From contig CAUEEP010000879.1 of the NCBI GenBank assembly GCA_958450365.1, positions 387,501 to 451,500 on the forward strand: a stretch of 64,000 nt of DNA, given 5' to 3'. The position numbers and the translations under genes are program-made. This DNA is from Mesorhabditis belari (Eukaryota > Nematoda > Chromadorea > Rhabditida > Rhabditidae). Below the pieces are notes generated by a model. That model did no database searches and had not been told where the DNA came from. It saw only the letters and a list, made by a program, of their open reading frames with translations. Positions 32,207 to 44,100 of this stretch are shown one piece after another (the stretch's first letter is position 1; the number at the start of each line of letters is the position of its first letter).

Positions 32207-34842
32207 ATGACCCGATTATTTCTGAAATGGATTTTGATATTCCTTTTCTTTGCCACAATCACCGCTTTACACCCGATTTACGAAACCATCAAAAAGAAGC
32301 AAATACCAAAAGTGAGTCAGGTTATTTAGCAAACAGCAAAAGCAGCAACAGAAACAAGAAAATAAATTCATCATATGAAATCTTTAAATGACCTAGCTTT
32401 TTAAAAAAAAACATTTATTCACAAGAATAATGTGTTACAAAGAATACAGAGGCACAACGCCTAAGTCCTCAAACTGATATAAATGGAAAAAAGAATCAAT
32501 AACCTAGCCGGTGAGATTGAACCTTTGATTTCCCGATTAAGATACAGAGCTCTTAACCAGTCGGCCATGGCTTTCGAATTTTAGGCAGAAGATGGCGGTC
32601 CATTGCAGGTGAAAGTCGGCTTTTACGTGGAAAGTATGGGGAATTTTCGAAGCACTGAAATGGTTGGTGGATAAGATGATCAGCTAAAATCTCCACTGAT
32701 TACCCTATTTAGACATTTGATATGGATTTGTATATGTACATGTCATGGGTTGACCCGGCAATGGCTCACAACGAATCGGATTACGTTTTAATAAATGGTG
32801 CGCAATGAAACGTAAATTTAGCTAACACAAATACAATTTGAGATGCTGATGTTTTGAAAAGTATCTGGTTGCCGGATCTCTACTTTGCGAATGCTCGAAC
32901 AGCCTATTTTCACGAAGTAATGGTGCACAATTTCAATATGTTTGTCAGTCCGACAGGAATTATTGCTTATGGAACAAGGTTTGGTCGATTGTCGATGTCG
33001 ATGTCGATGTCGATCGATTAAAATGCTAAAGAAAGAATTTTAGAGTAACTTTGAATGTTGCTTGTAATTTACATCTTAAAGATTATCCCTTGGATTCGCA
33101 AAAATGTTTGGTGAAAATCATTTCCTGTAAGTTGTTTGAAAGAACTTGCAGACACTGGCTTTAGATGCTCACGTTGAAACGGAGATGAAAGCCACTTGGT
33201 TCGAAGATGGAGCAATTCGGATGAACAAGGAGATTGGTAAAAAAAGGAATTTAGTTTTCTTTTTAAATTTAAACTCCTAGGGTTACCCGAATACAATCTT
33301 GGACCAGCTGAGAGTCTTTCTTGTTCCGGAGAATTTCATTACACAATCACGCACAACTCGAGTCGGATAGGTAAGGGGGAAAACCCCACTTGATCAGACG
33401 AAACTTTAGGTAATTTCTCTTGTCTTGTCGGTGTTCTATCGATGAAAAGAGCAATCGGATATCATTTAGTCCAAGCAAGTAGCAATGATTATGCAATAGC
33501 AAAAAGGATTTAGTCCTATATTCCGACTGGCTTAATCGTGGCGATCTCTTGGGTCTCATTTTGGATTGATCGACGAGCGGTAAGGGAAACTTTTTCAAGA
33601 TAGAGCTCAAAAATTAATACTGTAAAACTAGTTTCCAGGTGCCAGCTCGAGTCTCTCTATCATTCACAACTCTTCTCACTTTATCCACTCAAGGGAATGG
33701 AATTCGTTATGGTCTTCCGCCTGTTTCATATGCTAAAGCTATTGATTTCTTTTATGGGAGTAAGTTTTCGGCATTCAAAACCTCATCCTCATCAAAATTC
33801 AGCGTGTATGCTGTTCATCTTTGGCGTGTTACTCGAGTTTGCTGTCGTGAATTCCTATATGAGAAAAGCTCACAAGTTCGGCGTTATGGCCGATCGGTCG
33901 CAGAGTTCAAATGAAGAAAATGGAAGACACATTGTTTGTGGTTAGTGTGACAAGTATTATCAAAATCTTACTTATTATAATACGAAAAGTTTGGAGATTT
34001 GCTTATACAGGGTTCGGCAAAAGTTCTCTACTTTTTAAATTCTTTTTAATTGAATTCTCTCTGATTGTTATTATTTCATAAGTGTTTATAGCCAAAAGAT
34101 AACCAGTTTTCCACAGAATTTAAATCTTATTACAGTTTTTAAATAACTTCTTTAGCTTTTGAGTTATCGCAATTTACGTGAGCTCTGTGATCTCACCACT
34201 TATTATTATTACCAGTATAAGAAAATCTGTCAAACTTCGAACTCAGACGATTAAAAGTATTCAAAAAGTTGTTTATCAGTTTCAAACTGGAAATACAACA
34301 ACAGTTTTCAATAAATTTGTACTTTTTCTAGAGTTTTTGCAATGAAAAAGCCCAAAAATATATGCGATACTATTTTCAAAGAGCATAGAATAGCGATAAC
34401 ACAAAATCTATCTCAAAATCTTATTTAAAAACTGTTTCAAATTACTTTAAAATTATTAAAAACTTGAGATTTTCAGTTTAAAGCAGAAACAAATTTAGAC
34501 ACAGGCACAGACGGTGAGGCTGACTATGAGGACAGTCCAAGGACAAGAATTCACGTGAAAACAGCTGGCCACTATGCAATACTTGTTTGTAAGGTAGGGA
34601 TAATGAAAATTCACCATTGAAGCTTAATCTAGTCAAATTTTCCGATTTCAGTCTCTCCAATTCTCTCGAAAAGCTCACACAGTCGATCAGATCTCTCGAT
34701 TCGCGTTTCCAGGTGACGTAAATGTTTCTAAAACAATTAAAATCAATTTCCAGCTTCATTTATCATATTCAATATTATTTACTGGACTTATTATTTGAGT
34801 GAAGATCGACAGAAAAATGAGGATGAAGTTATTTATGTTTGA
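32207..34842 (+). CDS. Cys-loop ligand-gated anion-channel subunit
   Basis: About 14 exons join in phase to about 430 residues. A signal peptide (MTRLFLKWILIFLFFATIT) is followed by an unusually short N-terminus. The ligand-binding domain starts VKVGFYVESMGNFRS and includes LPDLYFANA. The cys-loop is CNLHLKDYPLDSQKC with the family's 13-residue spacing. M1 includes YIPTGLIVAISWVSFW. The PAR motif (VPARVSLSFTTLLTLST) before M2 is the mark of anion-selective channels. M3 (CMLFIFGVLLEFAVVNS), a cytoplasmic loop of about 90 residues, and M4 (ASFIIFNIIYWTYYL) complete the subunit. It should form a pentamer in nerve or muscle membrane; the ligand cannot be read. One intron (33475-33513) uses a GC donor. 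Intron 1 holds a tRNA-like module. Confidence 0.92.
32508..32580 (-). tRNA. Intronic tRNA-Lys-like pseudogene, antisense to the channel gene
   Basis: On the minus strand ATGGCCGACTGGTTAAGAGC resembles a D-arm and A box, ATCTTAATC an anticodon loop with CTT, and AGGTTCAATCTC a B box. TTCTTTTTTCC follows. Acceptor and T-stem pairing are poor, so it is a degenerate tRNA-like sequence in intron 1 of the channel gene. Confidence 0.38.
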
Positions 34843-35196
34843 AAAGGAAAGAAGATCTCTGATTTGTTGTGAATTCTAGTCTGCTTTACTTGCTGCCAAA
34901 AGACGAGCTATATATTTTTCTATGGGTCATTTTGTAATGTTTTTCTTGTGTTTTTTTGCCATCAAAGAGTACCTCAATAAAATTTAAACTCTGAAAAGAA
35001 AGACTTTTTAGACATTTTAAAAGAAAATTTTGTATGAAAAAAGAAAAATTTAGAGCACATAAAGTTAACACAAACAAATGAGTTCACCCTTTGAGCATTG
35101 CACCTCAAATTTCATCTTTGAAAGAAAATTATGCTATGTGTTCAAAATAACAAACAAAAATAGACAATAGAGAGAATAGAATTTTGAAGAAATTAT
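34843..35196. other. Short gap between convergent 3' ends
   Basis: This 354-bp gap contains the 3' UTRs of the channel gene and of the PLC gene. CAATAAAATTTAAAC at about 34977 could serve as the channel's polyadenylation signal. No gene seen. Confidence 0.5.
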
Positions 35197-38100
35197 TTAT
35201 TTCCAGCGTCCATTGTGAGACTTTTCCCGAAACGAGAGAGTCTTCGTGGAACGGATCTCATCGAGGCGAGCGATATCTTTCGACTTGTCTGAAATTTGAT
35301 TCATTCAATGTTAAAAAAAGAGAATGACGATTTCTAAAAAGTATCTTTTCCAGAAAACGCTCGTAATCGACTTTTATTGTTGAAAATGCTGCTACCTGTT
35401 CAGTTTTCTTCGTGGCTGCTAGCTGTGAGTGTTGAAGCATTGAGGCCATTGAGACTGTCGGAGAGCCGTGAGCACTTGACATTACACCAACCTACAAGAT
35501 TTTTTCGTCTTGATCTCTTTTGTTGTTCAGTTCTATATCTTTAGATTTAGATTTGATTGAACAATAGATTGAATAGATTGAATAGATTGAATTGATTGAA
35601 TTGATTGAATTGATTGAATTGATTGAATTGATTGAATTGATTGAATTGATTGAATTGATTGAATTGAATAGATTGATCACCTGTGCAACTTTCTCCAAAG
35701 AACTCATGCAACCGTGCGAGATTCGTTTCCTTTCCAAAACAAAACGCGCAAAGTTTTTCCATCTTGATTGCACCTAAATTTGATTTGAATTTAAAAGTTT
35801 CTAATTGTAAGTATCTTGGTAACATTTGACATTTGACATTTGATATACATTAAAGGAACTATAAAGGAATTATAAAGGAGCTATAAGGGAACTATAAAGG
35901 AATTATAAAGGAATTATAAAGGAGCTATAAAAGAACTTGAAAGGAACCATAAAGGAACTTTAAAGGAACCATAAAGGAACCATAAAGGAACTATAAAGGA
36001 ACCATAAAGGAACTATAAAGGAACTATAGAGGAACTATAACGGAACTTTAAAAGAAGAACAATAAATGACAATAAATGAATCAAATCTGTCTTCAATTTT
36101 ACCTTGAAAACATTTTCATCGGGTCGAAGGACACGAGTTGTGACTCCATTCTTGCTGGTCACTAAATTAATTTTTATAAACATTTAATACTTCTATCGTG
36201 TTCAGACTATAGTTTATGATTTTTTAATACATTTTAAAACCCACGTTCTTGACTTCGTTTTCTTGTCAATGAGACATCTCGAAGCGCTGAGAGGACAGTA
36301 CTTGTTGAGCTTGCTGAATGTAAAAATTTGAACAATTGAACAATTATGGAAGTATTGTAGCACTTACAAGGCTGACTCAATCCACTACTCGATCCTTGTT
36401 GTTGACTATCGTTGAGCTCCTCAACCAACACGAAATCTCCTTCATTCTCGTCCAAGCGACGAGCTTTCAGGAAAACCTAAATTTTAATGAGTAAAGAAAT
36501 GATTAGAGTGAGATCGAAGAAATCTTACTTGTTTGATGATATCTTTTGCCGAGCTATTGACGGATGCCCGAAGAATCGCGTATGGTTGTTCATCGGAGAC
36601 GTTGTGAACACACACGAGGAAAGTGTCACCCATCGATCGAGCTCTTGGATGCATGCCTAGAATCTTATTATTTATTATTGTTGTAAATATTACTTAGTAC
36701 TTATTTATTATAAGAGGCAAAGTTTGTGTGTTTTTATCTGTTCGTTCACCTCAGAACTCGAGTCCCAGTGGGAGTTTCGGTCTGCTTTTTGGGACAATAT
36801 GTAATCGACTACAGCGGTTTAGCCTGTCAAATCAGAAATGAAAATTCTTTAACTGTTTTTGAGCAACGTTGAAAAAACCGAATTTGGCTTATATTGCTTA
36901 TATTTTGGCACTAGGAACATTTTGAAAAACTTTTGTATTTTGAGAAAGCGGCGATGGGGGAAAAGTTCAAAGGGATTTCAGGTAAACGGGAAAATTTGCC
37001 TCTCAAACTGAGTTTTTTTTGTCGAAATGCAAATTCATTAGTAAAATAATGAATTGTAGTAAATTTGCTAACAATTAATACTAAACTTTGACTCATGTAA
37101 ACTATGCATTGACCCAAATCGGTCAGCAATTCACCTCGGCGCTTAGCCGGGGGGTTAACTGCTGGTTGTTAATTGGTTGAGTGTGGGTTGGTCCCGTTTC
37201 ACATGTGTGTTTTGTCAACAACGGGGTTCAATGAAGATCGATTTTAGAGCTACTATCAACATGAATTTTCTCGGCATGAAGACATGACTTTTATTAGTTT
37301 CCACCTGGGACAGCAACATACCTCCAGGCTCCAAATCTCCTCCAGCTGAATCAACGTCCAAACTTCTTCCATGGATTTGGGTTGAGGATTGGGATTTCAT
37401 CGCATGGGTCACCACCTAGAAGTTATTTTTACTTTTGAAGTTACAATTCAAGTTCTGTATCCGGTGCCTCACCTCAGGGACTCTCTCAAAAATGGGTACG
37501 TTTGTGGTGACTTGTGGTGTTCCGTTTCCATTTCCATTATTTCCATTGTTCGTACTCGGTGTACTCTTGATGATTGATGTGATCCAGGCTCTTGATGATG
37601 GATCCTACATGAAAACACTTGTCATTGCCGTTTTTTGCACCGCTACAAACCGATCCTTTTCTCCGGACTAAGAATCTCCTTTGTACTCCATTCCAAAGGG
37701 CTACCGCATCCATGATTGGCTCGTTTGGTGGAAGAACTCGGAATCTAGAATTTTGATGACTCTTTACAATTTTATCATTTCAATCACCTCTGATTTTCTC
37801 CATCATCATACTCTCCGAATTTGAGACTCTCCTCAATGAGGACATAATCTTCAACTTGATCTCCATTCTTGCCCGCATTCACCAGAGCCTAGAACTCGAG
37901 AAATCGACTTGTTTTTTGGTGATAATAAAAGCGAGCTTGATTCATTTCATTAGTCATTTAGTCATTTCCCTACCTGTTGTATGATACTCTTCACAGTGCT
38001 CCCACTTTCTCCATGTACAACCACCGTCTGATCATCAGAAACAATCCCCGAGATTCTCAGCACAAAGATTTGTTTCTTCAAGATTGGCATCGGTTTACAG

Positions 38101-41100
38101 ACACTGCTTGGCATCTAAAGTACTGTATTTGAAGTAAATCACAGTGTTGTATACAGTGTCAAATTGGTAAGCCAATGAGTGATCGAAATTGCTGGTGGCT
38201 TGTTGAATGTCTTCTTCATGGAGATAGATGTGCTCCTCTTGCTCAAATCTTGATCTGATGAAGAGGGAGCCGTTCTCTGAAAGTCGATGTTGAACTCAAA
38301 GAAGTTTCAGCGTTTATCTTTTGAAAATCCGCTTTTCAAAATTTAACATAATAATGTTTTTGCATTAGAATCACTAAATTACTAAACAAATTATATTTTT
38401 TGCATAAGTTCCTTTAAAAAAGAAAAAAGATGCATTTCTTTTGTAATGTTTTTGATAAACTATCGTTTGAAATTTGATTCATAAATAAAAAGGGTGTAAT
38501 TTTGGGGGTGGGACAAATGCGACCTTTTTTTGCGCACCTGGACATTTGAGCACCTTTTTTTTGCTGGAAAAGGCCTTAGGCAAGGCCATAGAGCTTCGAA
38601 AATATTTCCATATAAGGGAATCGTATGCGTAGATTCCGAATTTCGATAAATCAGACCTCGCTGACATGTCAAATTTGGGCTAAAAGGCAAAAGCTGCGGA
38701 AAAGCGTTAAGTTGCGTAGTTTTTGCCTTTTAGCCCAAATTTGACGTGTCAGCGAGGTCTGATTTGTCGAAATTCGGAATCTACGCATACGATTCCCTTC
38801 TATCAAAACCTTTTTGAAGCTCTACAACCTTTTCTAAGGCCTTTTCCAGCAAAAAAAGGTGCGCAAAAAAGGTCGCATTTGTCCCACCCTCGTAATTTTG
38901 ACAATTTTAAGATAAACCTTCCGTTAAGGTACTAAAGTGCTGAACAAAATTGTGTTTGATTTGAATAGATTTAGTCGAAAAATTTAATAAAATTCTTTGT
39001 GAAATGGCTTTTCTAGGTGAAAAGAGGTTTCGAAGATAAAAGGTTTCAAAATCCGATGTAACTACGAGCTAACCTGTTGGCTGATTAGCGGGTGTTCTCA
39101 ATGGGAGATGTCTGTATCCAGGACGAAGACAGCGTACAGGAACCACTCTTTGTGCCACCACTCGTCCATTCATATTCGAATCACAAACGGCAATCCTCAG
39201 AAAGGCCAATTCAACGAACACAATTCGAAATTGTACGGTGTGATTCCAGCAAGGATTTACCTGAATTTAAAAGATACCGCTTGCCTTATATAACTTTCGT
39301 GCTTACCGCATTTCTTTGCACGACTTTACTCTTCTCCTTCTGACAATCGGCCGGTAATCCAATAAGTTCAATCTCAATGAATGGCGAACCGGAATGGGCA
39401 TGCGGGAACACGTATTGACCAGACATTACCTAAAAAAGATAAATATTCAATTGTCTGATTAATCTTACTGTCAAAGTGAGAATGAGAGCCGATTGATTCG
39501 AGAGATCTTTCGAAAGTGGATTGAACTTTCGGTAGAGGGGATGCGTTTCATCCCAGAGCACGCGAGGCTTCAGAGTGTAACTGAAAGTGAATATTGATGG
39601 GGAAATGAATAGTTCGATATTTTAGTATTCAAGATAAACGTTTCAATCTACTCACCCGCAATTCCCAGTCTGCTCAAACATGGCTGCATTCAGTGCCATC
39701 ATCACATCGGTCGTCTAAAGATTTGCCTATATTTTTGCCCGTAGCTTTGAAATTACTTGAAAATTCAACGCTGCCATTTGCAGTCCAAAGCCCCAATAGA
39801 GAAGTGGTTGAAAGTTTGAACTGTCGATTCTCATTGCTCCCGGATATGTTCTCATCAACTAAAAACTTATTTTGAAAGCTAAACTTTTCATTCATACATG
39901 ATCCTTGGTGTATTGAATGAGCTTTAGCGGATGTTTACGGCACAACTTTCGAGCTTGAGTCTAAAATTCTTTGACTTTTAGGATTAGATACTTCTTTACC
40001 TCATTCAAGCTTGTCACTTGATAACAAGATGCTCCAGCATTGGCTCTTCTGATTGATCCATGATCACTACCTGGTGACGATTCAGGTCCTTCAGATATGT
40101 GGCTTGAACTTCTTTGTCTAAAGCTTCCGTTACTAAATTTCCTTTGAACAAATGAGTTTTTTGAGACCTTCTCAATGGTGAAGGAGTTGAGAGGAGATTT
40201 GTACTGCAACGGCTTCGATTCGTTGATACGGAAAGGGATGGTGGAGGGAAACCATGAGAGAACAGATCCGTTTCTGGATTTCTTGTCCAATCCGTCGTCG
40301 GAAAGCCCTAGAAAAAAGCCATAGATGAAAATGGAATAGTCAAAGAAGCGGTAAAAAATCTTTATTTGATCTAACAGACCTTGAATTTGATTGCTTGAGT
40401 GTAAATGACAATATCACTCAATTCCGGAGCCAACAATCCTTGTCTTCCTCTTGGTCTTTCTGTTGCCAGTGATAGGGCTAAAATCGAAACTAAATCTTTT
40501 GTGTTTTTTCTATTTCTTTTTTCAATTTACCGGAAAACGCGTCCTCTACATCCCTTGAGGTGTCATATGATCCAGTTGTCTAAAGCTTTTCTTTCACCTT
40601 CAATTATTTCTAAACTAACTGTTTCAGCTCCTTTCCTCTCTTCGGAATGATCACTGCTAATCGAGTCGGGCTTTGAAATTCTTCGTTTTCCGCCTCTCAT
40701 CATTTTTGGTGAATCTGAGGCCACCATTTTAACATAAACAAGTCAAATTTTACCATCATCATCATCCTGATCTTCATCATCCATGTAATCATCCAAATCA
40801 TCGTCTTCCGCTTCTTCAGCTGTGCTAAAATTTCTTTGTAATTACAGAAACTCTATTGTTTAAAAAACCTGCTCTCATAGCTGTTCTTGCTGATTTTTCT
40901 CGACAATTGCATATCAGTGACAGCTCGGCAAAGAGATCTCGTCTCAGCAAGCCCCACAGATGGCTCGGAGATCATTTTCTTGTTCTAAATATTGATTTTT
41001 GAGTCCAGTTTTATGAAAGAAAAGAGATTTTTGATGTAAATATGTGCTTACCTTGATCAGGATCTTTCCGCGCAATTGTAGAGGTGAAGGAAGCTTTGGA

Positions 41101-44100
41101 GCATCGGTGAAATCCGAGTCAAAAAGGAATGAGGTGACAAGACGATCTCCAAGGATTGTCTGAAGAAAAGAGTTTTATCGGATAATTGGTTTGTTTGTTT
41201 GTTTGTTTTGTTAGCTCTTTCCCTGAATTGATCTTTTGCCAAAAAAGTCAACCAACCAAACAAACAATCAAACCAACCAATCAAACAAGAACTTCGACTA
41301 GGTTTAGTAAGTTTTAAGTCTGCAATTGTTAAACCTAAGTTGAATAAGTTGAGCGGGATTCTTTGAGAATTGCCTTTTTCACCTTCACGAAAAGGGATCC
41401 TACCACATTACTTCCACTTATCCAACAAATTGTTGGAAGAGCTTCTTTAGAAAAGCTATGGAGAAAGGACAGCTCTTTCAATATTTGTTAGTTCGCATGG
41501 AACCAGCTTATCCTCTTCTTTAACAAATGTCTTAAGAATAAACAGTTCACATTGCGAAAATAAGCTCAAAACGAAAAAATCAAAAGAACACAAATTTTAC
41601 TTTGACAAAAGACAATTCAGCGAAAGAGCTGTTTTGTTATTCATTTTCAAACCTTGAACATTTGTGCCATTTTTGCTTGCACTTGAACAGAGCAATGATT
41701 TTCGATTGAAAGAATGACTGGAAGATCGGAGGTGACAAAGGCTGAGTGCTTGATGATTTCGACAACCTAAAATTAAATAATTTTAAATAGACACCAAGAC
41801 ACCTTTGCTAATTTACCCTTCTGAATCCAATCTTGCTTGTGAATGTGTGTCCATGGTAGATCAATGGAAGTCCATTGTCTCCATCCCAACAATCTAATTC
41901 GACACACCGGCAACCCGTCAATAACACCTAGATTTAGATCTTTTGGATAATTGTCGCAAAAATTGATAACTAATCCTATAGTTAGCCTACCTGTCGATAC
42001 ATTTCCGCACTACTTTCTCCTTTCAATTGATGACCCGTCAAATAAGTGTTATGCGATGAGTTTATGTAATAGTAAGAAAGTGGATAGTTGAGTTGACTTT
42101 CATCTGGCTGAAATAAACTTCGATTTAGCAGATTTCTTAAACTAACATCAACATTTTCGGGCACAAAAGCAAAATTGGAGGGATCGGTTAACCATCGAAC
42201 AAAGCCTTCAAAAGAGAGGAGTTGTTTCTGACGACAATGAGGGTCTGGTTCGTGTTCCTGAAATGATTAAAGAAGTTTAAACATTATCAAAATCTTACCA
42301 TAATAATCTGAATACAGTAGCTCTCATCAACGACAAGCATTTGATGAGTGGCGAGAAATTGTTTGACCATTGATGGAGTGAGATGGGCTGATCGCGATGT
42401 GTCCATTCCGCCCATTGTAAGGCTGAAAAGAAGGAGATAAATTAAATGAAACGTTAAGCTTTTAACCTGTTAACGCTAGCAATTGCCAAAGCATTGTAGA
42501 TCTTGTTTTGTTTTTCACTCAAACCAAGAGTCTGAAGGGCGACATTTCGAGTCAAGAAGTCTGAAATGAGCATTACATTGAAATAGATAACTGAATACTT
42601 TAACAAAAATATCTTTTTAGTATTATCTAATTTGAAGCTTAAATCAGACAAACCAATAGGCAGAAATTCCTGCACGGGTGCCCCAGAATCGAGTCGGCTT
42701 TGCATTCGAGGCGATCCTCTGTCTCTTGCACTTTTCTGTGCATGCGAATGTGATGGGGTTGATTGGACAATCTCATGGAAAACATCCCTAAAGGATTTAT
42801 AAATGTTTTTTGTTTTTAAATAGTTAAAAGATAATTGAGATCTTTATTCAACTATTTCAAACAGCTTACTCTTTCTTTCCTTTCAAACAGAACAGTTTCA
42901 ACATGAATGAAAAATAAACAATTCAGTCTTTAGTAAATGATGATCTTATTAGTAAAAGTCAAGTTTTATAGTTGATTATTGGATAAGCAATATCAATCCA
43001 CACTAAGCAATGTTTGTTTGTTTTTAATTTTTTTTTCACCTTTCTCTTTCATCTGAATGAGTGTTTGGGGAAGATTAGGTGTGGCTGTCTCTAACCAAAA
43101 AATCTTTTCTCTCTGCGTCATCACTAATCAGAAGTCAAAAAGGAAAATTATTGTAATTTTGGTTGTTTGGAGTGGAAGAAAAGTTAAATTCTAAATCTAA
43201 AATACTTAGCTGATTGGATGTAATCGGTTTACAAGTCTCATTTTCAACCAAAAACTTACTTCAAATCTTTCCTCATTCGAGTGTTGAACAATCGGAAAAG
43301 TTCGGTGAATTCGAGCAGTGACAAGGGTTTTTCTTGATATTCTTTCCCTGATGGTCCATTTAGACTCGAGATCTGAATATTGAAAAGATAAAACTGTTAT
43401 TGGTGCGATGATTGCTGTTTTTGCAATATTCTAAAGGTTTTACGTAATACTTCTCATTGCTACCAAGGGGAAATGTTGAGCTCAAGCCTTTTTCTGATTC
43501 AACGACAGTATTTGTCTTCCTATAATTGTTAGAATTCCCAATTTTAAACTCACTTTAGTGAATGCCCGTGTTAGATGATGAACAGAATGCATTCAGGGCT
43601 CACAAAGCAACATTTAACATTCATATTCTAATCGAGTAAAAATATCAAAAAATGAGTCCGCTTAACAAACTCCACTCAATCAGAATTGTTTCCACAAATT
43701 TCCGGGAATAATTTTCTCAAATTTTTCGAATATCTTTTTCTGCAGAAGTGATTTTTGAGTTCTCCGTGAGTGGTCTGTTCAAAAATAATCTCCGCACCGA
43801 TCCAATTTGATTTGTCGATGGAGAAAATTGGACAGCGAAAAGAAAATTTCTTTCGTTAAATGAACTAAAAATTGGGTTCCTCATTTGAGGTCCGTTAAAA
43901 AATAGAAAAAGAAAAACCATGGAAATTCGAATAAAATAAAAAAGAAAAAGAATTGCTCGGAAATAGTGCAAAGAGGCGATTTGATCAGCGGAATGAAATT
44001 AGAAATGGAATGATGGATTTGTGGGTTGAAAAATTGCTGTTTGAAATCCTGATTCTGTCAAAAATCTTATAGACAAAATATAGTCGAGCTTGGAACACTC

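Larger units (their letters stand above)
35197..38105 (-). other. PLC-epsilon C-terminus: RA1, RA2 and tail
   Basis: RA1 begins about 38100 with [20 protein letters not shown] and continues through [17 protein letters not shown] and DYVLIEE. RA2 (about 36.2-36.7 kb) has [20 protein letters not shown], then [13 protein letters not shown] and DFVLVEEL. The tail carries [20 protein letters not shown], like the end of human PLCE1, and a short basic coil ending RWK. RA domains bind GTP-bound Ras/Rap. Both are ubiquitin-like folds with the usual spacing. Introns in this part hold a 9-bp tandem repeat, a 12-bp minisatellite and a hAT-type MITE. Confidence 0.85.

Noticed and set aside
35492..35825. 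Open frames with Asn-Ser-Ile, Phe-Asn-Gln or Ile-Glu-Leu repeats
   Set aside because: They are translations of the 9-bp tandem repeat in an intron; the real exon is [20 protein letters not shown] and its continuation.
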